Below are positions 50,226-58,088 of a DNA stretch of 64,000 bases, piece by piece. This DNA comes from Nevskia ramosa DSM 11499. GTDB taxonomy: Bacteria; Pseudomonadota; Gammaproteobacteria; Nevskiales; Nevskiaceae. The stretch is taken from positions 124,001 through 188,000 of the forward strand of contig NZ_ATVI01000007.1 of the NCBI RefSeq assembly GCF_000420645.1. The letters run 5' to 3'. The position numbers were made by a program, and so were the translations under genes. The notes below the pieces were generated by a model. It saw only the letters and a program-made list of their open reading frames with translations. It was not told where the DNA came from and searched no databases. The number at the start of each line of letters is the position of its first letter. Positions within the stretch are counted from its first letter, which is position 1.

Positions 50226-51356
50226 GTGTCCGCCCCTTCTGAACCCCTCGCTGCACCTCGCGATTGGGCTGCGGAAATCCGTGATCGCGCCCGCGCGCTG
50301 GGCTTCGCCGATGCCGGCGTTGCCAGCCTGGCGCTGGATGACGATCACGCCCATCTGCGCCGCTGGCTCGATGAAGGCCTGCATGGCGGCATGGGCTGGA
50401 TGGCCGAACACGCAGCGCTGCGCGCTGACCCCGCGCAACTGCATCCGGGCACCATTACGGTGATCAGCGTGCGGCTCGACTATCGGCCTTCGGCCGAAGA
50501 TGCCGACGCCGTGCTTGCCGATGCGGAGGCCGCCTACATCTCGCGTTATGCCTTGGGTCGCGATTACCACAAGCTGATGCGCAAGCGGCTCAAGGCGCTC
50601 GCCGAACAGCTCACCCAGACCATCGCGCCGCACGGCTATCGGGTGTTTGCCGACAGCGCGCCGGTGCTCGAGAAAGCGCTGGCCCGCAATGCCGGGCTCG
50701 GCTGGATCGGCAAGCACACGCTGGTGCTCAATCGCGAAGCTGGCTCCTGGTTCTTCCTCGGCGAGATCTATACCGATCTGCCGATCGACGCCGTGCCTGC
50801 GGAACCGGTGACGCCGCGTTGTGGCAGTTGCACGGCCTGCATCGACATCTGCCCGACGCAGGCGATCATCGGCCCGTATCGGCTCGATGCGCGGCGCTGC
50901 ATTTCCTATCTGACCATCGAGCACCACGGCGATATTCCCGAGGAATTGCGGCCGGCGATCGGCAACCGCATCTTCGGCTGCGATGACTGCCAGCTCGCCT
51001 GCCCGTGGAACCGCTACGCGAAGCTCGACGCGACGCCGGATTTCGCGCCGCGCCACGGCCTTGACACCGCTCGGCTGATCGATCTGTTTGCCTGGACTGA
51101 AGATGAGTACCTGAGCCGCACCGAAGGCATGGCCCTGCGCCGCGCCGGCCACTTGCGCTGGCTACGCAACATCGCGGTGGCGATCGGTAACGCGCTGGCT
51201 GATGTCCGGCTCAGCGAAGCTGCGGCTAGCGCGCTCGTCGACGCACTCGATTCGCGTTCGGCGTTTCCGGATTCAACGGTGCAATCTCATATTCGATGGG
51301 CGCTGAAGCGTCGTCCGGCGGCGGGCAGTAGATCGACGGCCCTTCATAGCGGCTGA
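50226..51356 (+). CDS. queG: epoxyqueuosine reductase
   Basis: Last step of queuosine synthesis on tRNA; a cobalamin-dependent iron-sulfur enzyme. 376 residues: N-terminal cobalamin domain (RYALGRDYHKLMRKRL), RNAGLGWIGKHTLVLNREAGSWFFLGEI, and two 4Fe-4S cysteine sets (CGSCTACIDICPT and CDDCQLACPWNRYAK), then a C-terminal HEAT-like tail (GHLRWLRNIAVAIGNAL). GTG start. Its last 131 bases overlap, antisense, the end of the lipoprotein gene on the other strand; the length is normal for QueG, so the overlap seems real. Confidence 0.95.
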   Translation: MSAPSEPLAAPRDWAAEIRDRARALGFADAGVASLALDDDHAHLRRWLDEGLHGGMGWMAEHAALRADPAQLHPGTITVISVRLDYRPSAEDADAVLADAEAAYISRYALGRDYHKLMRKRLKALAEQLTQTIAPHGYRVFADSAPVLEKALARNAGLGWIGKHTLVLNREAGSWFFLGEIYTDLPIDAVPAEPVTPRCGSCTACIDICPTQAIIGPYRLDARRCISYLTIEHHGDIPEELRPAIGNRIFGCDDCQLACPWNRYAKLDATPDFAPRHGLDTARLIDLFAWTEDEYLSRTEGMALRRAGHLRWLRNIAVAIGNALADVRLSEAAASALVDALDSRSAFPDSTVQSHIRWALKRRPAAGSRSTALHSG

Positions 51357-52266
51357 TCTTCTGCCGCGTTCCTTCGTACGCTGCCTTCAGTGCGGCATCG
51401 GTCTCGCCTTTCAGGGCTTCGTCGAGCTGCTGCTCGGCAAGATCGACGCAGTGGCGCTCCAGCAGCACCAGTGCCAGATTGTTGCGCACCACCGGATTGA
51501 AGGCCTTCAGGCGCAGCGATTCGAGATAGGCCTCCTGCGCGCCGGCCCAGTCCTTCAGCGCATAACGGGCATTGCCGAGCGCAACCCAGGGCACCACCTG
51601 ATCCGGCCAGCGCTCGATTGCGCCATAAGCGTTCTTCTCGGCCAGCTTCGGATAGTTGGCCAAGGTCGCCGCTTCGCCCACGGCAATCCAGGAGGCTTGA
51701 GTGGCGCTGGCGGGCACACGGCTGCCATCGCTGATCACCATCGCCCAGTTGTCGCCGCCCTTCCAGTAGCTGAGGAAATCGCTCAGCGGCTGATAGGCGC
51801 GGCCTTCCTTGCCCGAGCGCAGGATCATCTGATTGCTCTGAGGCTCGACGCCGATGACGACGGCATAACGCAATTCCGGCACTTTCTGCAGCACCATCAC
51901 CGGCCGGCCAGCGCGTATCTCGGCGAACACGGCATCGAGCGTCGGCGGCAGAACGAAAGCCAAGCGGTCCAGCTGATAGGCAATGCCGGTGAATTCGCCG
52001 CGCAGATTGGCCGGCGGCGTCCTGTTGCCGAGAAACGGCGCGACCTGAAGCGGGCCGGTGGAGGTCAGGCCATCGGTATAGAACATCGTCGCCAGTGCAG
52101 CGGCTGCAGCAGCGCGATCCTCATTCGGGAAGAATGCGGTCTTGCTCAGTTCGATGCGTTCCTCGCCGGAGCCATGATCCTGCACGCGCTGGACCACGGC
52201 CGACGTACAGGCGCCGAGCATCGCTGCGACGACGAAGGCCAGTAACAGGCGCAGGTCAGCGACCAT
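51226..52266 (-). CDS. TPR lipoprotein with a degenerate C39-like peptidase domain (PA2778-like)
   Basis: 346 residues. Lipobox LGAC near residue 20; an N-terminal C39-peptidase-like region (about 35-180) and a C-terminal TPR region (WVALGNARYALKDWAGAQEAYLESLRL). In PA2778-type proteins the active-site block is QCGPAALAT and His-Tyr-Ala-Val-Val-Ile-Gly; here they read RAAAAAALAT and RYAVVIG, so both catalytic Cys and His appear lost. It is likely a binding or scaffold protein. The ATG at 52266 overlaps the pgi stop by 11 bases. The 3' end overlaps queG antisense. The family assignment is from memory of the sequence pattern. Confidence 0.75.
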   Translation of the reverse strand: MVADLRLLLAFVVAAMLGACTSAVVQRVQDHGSGEERIELSKTAFFPNEDRAAAAAALATMFYTDGLTSTGPLQVAPFLGNRTPPANLRGEFTGIAYQLDRLAFVLPPTLDAVFAEIRAGRPVMVLQKVPELRYAVVIGVEPQSNQMILRSGKEGRAYQPLSDFLSYWKGGDNWAMVISDGSRVPASATQASWIAVGEAATLANYPKLAEKNAYGAIERWPDQVVPWVALGNARYALKDWAGAQEAYLESLRLKAFNPVVRNNLALVLLERHCVDLAEQQLDEALKGETDAALKAAYEGTRQKISRYEGPSIYCPPPDDASAPIEYEIAPLNPETPNANRVRRRAR

Positions 52267-53893
52267 CGATGCGCTCCAGAAGGCGGCGGGTCGACGGATC
52301 GAGCCCGTCGTCATCCGTTGCCGCGCTGCCCGATTGCGCGGCGACCACCTGATGCGCCAGCTGCTTGCCGAGTTCCACACCCCATTGATCGAAGGCATTG
52401 ATGTTCCAGAGCACGCCGAGCACGAAAGTGCGGTGCTCGTACAGCGCACAGAGCGCGCCAAGATGGAAGGCATCGAGCCTTGGCAGCAGCAGCGTATTGC
52501 TTGGCCGATTGCCGCTGAACACGCGATGCGAGATCGCGTCATCCAGTGCGGTACCGCTCAAGCCCTGGGCTTCGAGTTCCGCGCGCACCTGGGCCGCATT
52601 CTTGCCACGCATCAGCGCCGCACTCTGCGCCAGGCAGTTGGCGATCAGCAGCGGCTGCTGCTCCGGCAGCGCATTGGTGGCGGCTACCGGCAGGATGAAA
52701 TCGACCGGATTCAGCGCCGGCCCCTGATGCAGCATCTGGAAAAACGCGTGCTGGGCGTTGCTGCCGACATCGCCCCAAAGCACCGGCGTCGTCGCGTAAT
52801 CGACTTTCCGACCCTCGCGATCGACACCCTTGCCGTTCGATTCCATTTCCAGCTGCTGCAGCCAGCCGACGAAATGGCTCAGGCGCTGCGCGTAAGGCGC
52901 GACGACCTGGCTAGCCGCACCCAGGAAATTGCTGTTCCAGACCGCGATCAGCGCCATCAGTACCGGCAGGTTCGTCGCCAGTGGCGCGTTGCGGAAATGC
53001 TCGTCCATCGCGTGGGCGCCGGCCAGCAGTTCGCGGAAACGCTCAGGTCCCAGCGCGACGATGTTGGCCAGGCTGACCGCCGACCACAGCGAGTAGCGGC
53101 CGCCAACCCAGTCCCAGAACTCGAAGACGTTGTCAGGCGCGATGCCGAAAGCCTCGGTCGCCGCCCGCGCCGTCGATACACCAACGAAGTGCTGGAAGAC
53201 AGCGGCATCGCCGAGTGCGGCGGTCAACCAGCGCCGGGCAGCGCCAGCGTTGGTCATCGTTTCCTCGGTAGTGAACGTCTTCGAGGTGACGACGAACAGG
53301 GTGCGCGTCGGGGCGAGTTTCGCCAGCACGTCCGACAACTGTGCGCCGTCGACATTGGCGACGAAGTGCGCGCGCGGCATGGTGTCGCTTTCAGCCAGCG
53401 CTTCCCAGACCATGCGCGGCCCGAAATCCGAACCGCCGATGCCGATATTGACGACATCGCTGATCCGCTCGCCGGTGGCGCCGCGCCAGGCGCCGTTACG
53501 CAGCGTATCGGCAAAGGCAAACATGCGATCGAGTACTTCATGCACCAGGGGCATCACCGGCTCGCCCGCCATCTGCAGGCCGGCATCGCGCGGCGCGCGC
53601 AGGGCAATGTGGCCGACGGCGCGATGCTCGGTGACGTTGATCGCCTCGCCGGCATGCATCCGGGCGATCCATTGCGGCACCTGCTGCTGCTCGGCGAGCG
53701 CCAGCAACGCCGCGATGCCGTCATCGCCGAGGCGTTGCTTCGAGTAATCGAGGTACAGCCCGCAGGCTTCGGCCGAATAGCGCTGCGCGCGAGCAGGATC
53801 GTCCTTGAAACGCTGGCTCAGCGTGGTCGCCGCATCGGCGGCAGCAAGGCTGGTCAGTGCGCGCCAGGCGGCGCTTTCCGTCAATGCAGACAT
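52256..53893 (-). CDS. pgi: glucose-6-phosphate isomerase
   Basis: Interconverts glucose 6-phosphate and fructose 6-phosphate. 545 residues, normal length. Key motifs: VNIGIGGSDFGPRMV (phosphate binding), FVVTSKTFTTEETMTNA, GGRYSLWSAV and a C-terminal FDQWGVELGKQLA. It follows the pan genes on the same strand, as in Pseudomonas, but a strong terminator after panD separates them. Confidence 0.97.
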   Translation of the reverse strand: MSALTESAAWRALTSLAAADAATTLSQRFKDDPARAQRYSAEACGLYLDYSKQRLGDDGIAALLALAEQQQVPQWIARMHAGEAINVTEHRAVGHIALRAPRDAGLQMAGEPVMPLVHEVLDRMFAFADTLRNGAWRGATGERISDVVNIGIGGSDFGPRMVWEALAESDTMPRAHFVANVDGAQLSDVLAKLAPTRTLFVVTSKTFTTEETMTNAGAARRWLTAALGDAAVFQHFVGVSTARAATEAFGIAPDNVFEFWDWVGGRYSLWSAVSLANIVALGPERFRELLAGAHAMDEHFRNAPLATNLPVLMALIAVWNSNFLGAASQVVAPYAQRLSHFVGWLQQLEMESNGKGVDREGRKVDYATTPVLWGDVGSNAQHAFFQMLHQGPALNPVDFILPVAATNALPEQQPLLIANCLAQSAALMRGKNAAQVRAELEAQGLSGTALDDAISHRVFSGNRPSNTLLLPRLDAFHLGALCALYEHRTFVLGVLWNINAFDQWGVELGKQLAHQVVAAQSGSAATDDDGLDPSTRRLLERIDGR

Positions 53894-53915
53894 CGGGATC
53901 GAAACGGGTCCAGAC

Positions 53916-53952
53916 GAAAAAGAGGCCCAAGCTTACTAAAGCTTGGGCCTCT
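53916..53952 (-). terminator. Rho-independent terminator of panD
   Basis: A 14-bp perfect stem (53921-53934 with 53939-53952), 4-base loop, followed on the minus strand by a T run (53920-53917). It closes the pan transcript before pgi. Confidence 0.92.
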
Positions 53953-53998
53953 TAAAGCCTGCTTGGGCGCCGAATTCATTGGCACCCGGCAACGACTG

Positions 53999-54379
53999 CT
54001 AGGCGGCCTGCACCGGAATGGTGTTCGCGGTACGAGTGACGCGGTTGGCTTCGTCGCAATAGACCAGCTTCGGCTTGTGCAGCTTGGCGACGTTGGCTTC
54101 GACTTCGGCATAGGCGCAGATGATCACACGATCACCCACCCGTGCCTTGTGCGCTGCCGCGCCATTGACCGAAATGATGCCGCTGCCGTTTTCAGCGCGG
54201 ATCGCATAAGTCGTGAAGCGTTCGCCGTTGCCGACGTTGTAGATCTGGATCTGCTCGTACTCATGGATACCGGCGAGATCGAGCAAGCGGCCGTCGATCG
54301 CGCAGGAGCCTTCGTAGTCGAGTTCAGCGTGGGTCACACGCGCACGGTGCAATTTGCACTTGAGCATCGTCAGTTGCAT
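53999..54379 (-). CDS. panD: aspartate 1-decarboxylase
   Basis: Pyruvoyl enzyme making beta-alanine for pantothenate. 126 residues; the self-cleavage site is Gly24-Ser25 in DYEGSCAID, and the N terminus [22 protein letters not shown] is canonical. [20 protein letters not shown] completes the barrel. The start at 54379 has AGGA-type ribosome-binding sequence; a longer frame to 54469 is non-coding leader. A 267-base leader separates it from panC and holds a promoter and tandem hairpins. Confidence 0.96.
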   Translation of the reverse strand: MQLTMLKCKLHRARVTHAELDYEGSCAIDGRLLDLAGIHEYEQIQIYNVGNGERFTTYAIRAENGSGIISVNGAAAHKARVGDRVIICAYAEVEANVAKLHKPKLVYCDEANRVTRTANTIPVQAA

Positions 54380-54409
54380 GAGCTTCTTTCCTGGATGGTT
54401 GTTTGATGC

Positions 54410-54483
54410 GGGTGGCCCAAAAAGACATGCACCCGGAATCAAGATGTTCAACGACCGAGGGCGGCCCACAAAGACATACGCCC
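54410..54483 (-). repeat. two tandem hairpin units in the panD leader
   Basis: Two 25-base units, 54483-54459 and 54434-54410 in panD sense, 24 bases apart, differing at four positions. Each has a 5-bp closing stem (GGGCG/CGCCC in the first, GGGTG/CACCC in the second) and a 15-base loop with a common ATGTCTTT core and TGGGC. Two of the four differences form a compensatory C-G to T-A pair change, which supports an RNA structure. The second unit ends 30 bases before the panD start. Confidence 0.6.
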
Positions 54484-54519
54484 GTTGATACAGGAATCAG
54501 CACTGCACCAAGTCGCGAA

Positions 54520-54548
54520 AGTGTAACGAGGTTCACGCTTGCCGCCAA
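54520..54548 (-). promoter_or_regulatory. candidate panD promoter
   Basis: On the minus strand TTGGCG (54548-54543) and TACACT (54525-54520) are separated by 17 bases. Transcription would start near 54512 and include both leader hairpin units before panD. A second possible pair, TTGACG and TAGCTA with an 18-base spacer, lies at 54636-54607. Confidence 0.45.
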
Positions 54549-54646
54549 CCTTCCGGCCTAAGGAAATAACGAGACCTCGGAAATCACCCGACAAACGGGA
54601 TTACCGTAGCTATGAACGCATTCGCCGATGCGTCAAATTGGTGCAG

Positions 54647-55495
54647 TTACGGCTGTTCGACCCGCAGATTGTCGATCAACCGCGTCGTGCCGAGCACCGC
54701 GGCGACCAGCACGACGAAGTCCTTGTCGCCCGCTGTGGGCTGCGCCAGCACCGGCGTCCGCACTTCGAGGTACTGCGGACGGAAACCGGCCGCTTCGAGC
54801 CGCTGCATCTGCTCCGCGCAGAGCGCTGCGTAGTCATCGCGACCAGCCCTTAGGCCAGCGGCCACCGCCTGCAGCGCAGCATGAATCCCGGGCGCCTGCT
54901 CGCGCTCGGCAGGCGTCAGATACTGGTTGCGCGAGGACAGCGCAAGACCGTCCGCCGCACGTTCGGTGGGATAGCCGACAACATCCGCCGGCATCCGCAG
55001 ATCGGCGACCATCCGCTTGACGATCTGCAGCTGTTGCCAGTCCTTCTCGCCGAACACCGCGACATCGGGCTGCACGCTGTTGAACAGGATCGCGACCACA
55101 GTCGCCACACCGGTGAAGAAGCCGGGCCGGAACGCGCCTTCAAGCTCGGCCGACAGCGGTGACACGGTGATCGTCGTCGCCGGCGGGAAGCCGTTGACAT
55201 AGACCTCCTCGACAGGCGGCGCGTAGACCAGATCGACGCCTTGCGCTTCAAGCTGGCGCACGTCCTCCGGCAAGCTGCGCGGATAGCGGCCGAAATCCTC
55301 GTTCGGGCCGAACTGCAGCGGATTGACAAACACGGTGACGACCACGCGATCAGCCAAGCTGTGGGCGTGACGGACCAGCGCCAGATGTCCGGCGTGCAGG
55401 TTGCCCATCGTCGGCACCAGGGCAATGCGTTCGCCGCGGGCGCGCCATTGCGAAATCTGGGCGCGAAGTTCGGACGCGAGGTGCACGGTGTTCAT
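54647..55495 (-). CDS. panC: pantothenate synthetase (pantoate-beta-alanine ligase)
   Basis: ATP-dependent condensation of pantoate and beta-alanine. 282 residues; PTMGNLHAGHLALVR with the HxGH nucleotide motif, FVNPLQFGPNEDFGRYPR, VFGEKDWQQL and the KMSKS-like LALSSRNQYL. The start at 55495 (MNTVHLASEL) is 24 bases after the glycosyltransferase stop; a longer frame into that gene is rejected. Confidence 0.97.
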   Translation of the reverse strand: MNTVHLASELRAQISQWRARGERIALVPTMGNLHAGHLALVRHAHSLADRVVVTVFVNPLQFGPNEDFGRYPRSLPEDVRQLEAQGVDLVYAPPVEEVYVNGFPPATTITVSPLSAELEGAFRPGFFTGVATVVAILFNSVQPDVAVFGEKDWQQLQIVKRMVADLRMPADVVGYPTERAADGLALSSRNQYLTPAEREQAPGIHAALQAVAAGLRAGRDDYAALCAEQMQRLEAAGFRPQYLEVRTPVLAQPTAGDKDFVVLVAAVLGTTRLIDNLRVEQP

Positions 55496-55518
55496 CGGTG
55501 AATTCGTGGGGATGAGGA

Positions 55519-57057
55519 TCAGGGCGACGCTGGCGCGGCGTCGGCAACACGGTAAAGGTTCAGCCGGCCGATCGCCGCCCAGCGTTCGGCGCTGAACAAC
55601 TCGCCACGGGTGACCAGACGCACGTCGTCGTACAGCGGCCGCAGCGCCGGATCGGTGATACGGTTTTCGCCGCTGCGCAGGGAAGCGAGATAACCATCGG
55701 GAAAGGCGCGCTTGAAATGGCCGATGCGCCAGGGACGCAGGCACGGCAGGCGCGCGAGGAACGCGTCGGACAGCGCATGGTGATCGACGAGTTGCACCGT
55801 CGGCCCCGCCGCATAGCCCATGAAACCGATCACGCCGGCTTCGAAGATGCGCTCGGGCGGACGTTGCCTCATCGACTTGCCGAGCTCGCCCCAGGGATGG
55901 TTGTACGGCACGGGACGATCGCGGCTATGCGTCGCCAGCGCGGTCGACCCTGCGTAGTACTGACGCTCGTTGGCGATGCCCGAAGCGCGAATCAGCGGGT
56001 CCGGCCCTTCGATGTCGATCAGCCGGCTTGCCGCCAGCACCACGATCAGCGCGACGCTGCCCAGCATCGCCTTGTCGCCGAATGGCTGCGTACCGTCGTC
56101 ACGCCCGGCCGTCAGCAGGATCGCGGCGATGAACGCCGGTACGCTGAGAAAACGTCCTTGCATGAAGTCGCCGCCGGCCGACACCACATAGACCAGATAC
56201 AACAGCAGGCCGAACGCCATTGGCCGTCGCGCGCCGCTGCCAAACGCAGCGCCGATACCGAGCAGCACCAGCAGCAAGGTGCCGGGATCGTGAGTCGCGA
56301 GATCGACGAGATACAGCAAACCCTGCAAGCGGTACTCGACGGCCGGAATGCCGGTGCTCAGCTTCGCGTAATAGGTGTTCGGAAACGGCACGCCGTAATA
56401 GATCAGCGAGAACACTTCCCAAGCCAGCAGCGGCAGCAAGGCCAGAGAGGCCAGACCCAGGCTACGCCAGGAGCGCCGCCGCCACAGCAGCCAGGCCAGC
56501 GCCGGCAGCACCAGCAGCACCAGATCGAGCCGGTTCAAGGTCAGCAGGCAGCCGACCAGAAACAGGCGGAACAAGGGCTTCGGCTGTTCGGCAGGCGCAA
56601 GCCACAGCCAGCAGAAGGTCGCAGCGAGCAGGAACGACAGCGGATTCTCGAGGCCCGAGGTCGTGTAATCGAGCACGGCCTGCGAGCACAGCAGCAGCGC
56701 GACGAATGCGATCGCCTGCGGCAGGCGCGTGGCCAGACGCCATAGGACAAAGGCCACGGCAAGCGCAGAACAGAGGATCGAGACCACCAGCACGGTCAGA
56801 TACATCTCGCCGCTGATTGCGTGCACGCCGGCAAGCAGGAACAGCCACAGCGGATGCGTGTAAGCCTGCACCCGCTCGACCGGATTCCAGGTCAGCCCGT
56901 AGCCGTGGGTGAAATTCCACACCGTGCGCAGGCTGATGTAGGCGTCGTCGGACATCCAGGCGAAGCGGATGACGACCAGCAGGAACAGCAGCCACAAGCC
57001 CAGTTTGAAACGCCAGGCATCCAGCTTCGGCAGATCAGGTGCGAACACGGATGCCAC
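55519..57057 (-). CDS. GT-C-type polytopic membrane glycosyltransferase
   Basis: 512 residues with about ten hydrophobic helices. The first periplasmic loop carries RFAWMSDDAYISLRTVWNF, with the paired acidic residues typical of polyprenyl-phosphate-sugar-dependent GT-C enzymes, and TWNPVERVQAYTHPLW, which resembles actinobacterial AftB-like arabinosyltransferases and related proteobacterial proteins. Donor and acceptor are unknown. It lies between panB and panC on the same strand with 17- and 23-base gaps, so it is co-transcribed with pantothenate genes although no metabolic link is evident. Confidence 0.85.
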   Translation of the reverse strand: MASVFAPDLPKLDAWRFKLGLWLLFLLVVIRFAWMSDDAYISLRTVWNFTHGYGLTWNPVERVQAYTHPLWLFLLAGVHAISGEMYLTVLVVSILCSALAVAFVLWRLATRLPQAIAFVALLLCSQAVLDYTTSGLENPLSFLLAATFCWLWLAPAEQPKPLFRLFLVGCLLTLNRLDLVLLVLPALAWLLWRRRSWRSLGLASLALLPLLAWEVFSLIYYGVPFPNTYYAKLSTGIPAVEYRLQGLLYLVDLATHDPGTLLLVLLGIGAAFGSGARRPMAFGLLLYLVYVVSAGGDFMQGRFLSVPAFIAAILLTAGRDDGTQPFGDKAMLGSVALIVVLAASRLIDIEGPDPLIRASGIANERQYYAGSTALATHSRDRPVPYNHPWGELGKSMRQRPPERIFEAGVIGFMGYAAGPTVQLVDHHALSDAFLARLPCLRPWRIGHFKRAFPDGYLASLRSGENRITDPALRPLYDDVRLVTRGELFSAERWAAIGRLNLYRVADAAPASP

Positions 57058-57074
57058 CGGGGTTTCGAAGAACC

Positions 57075-57905
57075 TCAGAAGCAGTGCTCGGGCGCCGGAT
57101 AGGCGCCGCTCTTGATTGCCTGCACATAGGCGCGGATTGCCGTTTCGATATCCGCCCCGCCCTGCATGAAGTTCTGCACGAAGCGCGGCGTGCGGCCGAG
57201 CGTGACCATCGGCGAGATGTTCAGGATGTCATGCAGCACCAGGATCTGGCCCGATACATCAGGCCCGGCGCCGATGCCGATCACCGGCACCTGAGCGGCG
57301 TCGGTGATCTGCTTGCCCAGCTTGGACGGCACGCATTCGAGCAGCAGCATGTCAGCACCTGCTTCCTCGAGAATACGTGCGTCGTGGAGCATCGCCTCGG
57401 CGGCAGCATTGTCCCGACCCTGCACCTTGAAGGCGCCCATCTTGTGGATCAGCTGCGGCTGCAGACCGAGATGGGCGCAGACCGGCACGCCACGCACCGA
57501 CAGGTATTCGACGATGTCGGCCTGCTCGCGGCCGCCTTCGAGCTTGACCATCTTCGCCCCGCCCTCCTGCATCAGCCGCTGCGAGGCATCGAGCGCGCGC
57601 TCACGCGTGGCAAAGCTCAGGAACGGCAGATCGGCGACCAGGAACGCCCGCTTCAGATGCGGCGCGACGGCACGGGAGTGATAGGCGATGTCGGCAACGG
57701 TCACTGCCGTCGTCGAGTTCCGGCCGTGGATGACCATGCCCAGCGAATCGCCGATCAGGATCACATCGACGCCGGCACGGTCCTCGATCAGCGCGAAGCT
57801 GGCGTCGTAGCAGGTCAGACAGGCAATCCGTTCACCGGCATCGCGCATGCGGCGCAACTCGGAGATGTGGACTTGCGCGCTGGGTGCGGCGGGTTTGGCG
57901 GTCAT
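57075..57905 (-). CDS. panB: 3-methyl-2-oxobutanoate hydroxymethyltransferase
   Basis: First committed step of pantoate synthesis. 276 residues; CLTCYDASFALIEDRAGVDVILIGDSLGMVIHG, VKLEGG, PVCAHLGLQPQ, and IGIGAGPDVSGQILVLHDIL are classical family motifs with the Mg-binding Asp residues. The ATG at 57905 was chosen since upstream codons do not match the family. It heads the panB-GT-panC(-panD) group; folK lies 1.4 kb upstream on the same strand beyond an inserted + strand gene. Confidence 0.97.
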   Translation of the reverse strand: MTAKPAAPSAQVHISELRRMRDAGERIACLTCYDASFALIEDRAGVDVILIGDSLGMVIHGRNSTTAVTVADIAYHSRAVAPHLKRAFLVADLPFLSFATRERALDASQRLMQEGGAKMVKLEGGREQADIVEYLSVRGVPVCAHLGLQPQLIHKMGAFKVQGRDNAAAEAMLHDARILEEAGADMLLLECVPSKLGKQITDAAQVPVIGIGAGPDVSGQILVLHDILNISPMVTLGRTPRFVQNFMQGGADIETAIRAYVQAIKSGAYPAPEHCF

Positions 57906-58088
57906 TGCGAGCGGGCTTCCAGCGATCGACGCGGCGGCGAAATATATCACGCGGTTTTTCGTCGGCTTTCATGGCGCGCAGCGATGAAATCGCCGCTGCG
58001 AAAAGCGCTGGAAGGCCGCCCTCAACGGAGTAACCTGAATCGGCGCAACCGGCGAACGCAGTGTCACCGGCCGGCAGGAGGAGATCGA

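Noticed and set aside
54410-54483. mini-ykkC (guanidine) or other known tandem-hairpin riboswitch in the panD leader
   Set aside because: The loops do not carry the ACGR motif of mini-ykkC, and the Firmicutes pan motif with bulged A residues is not seen.
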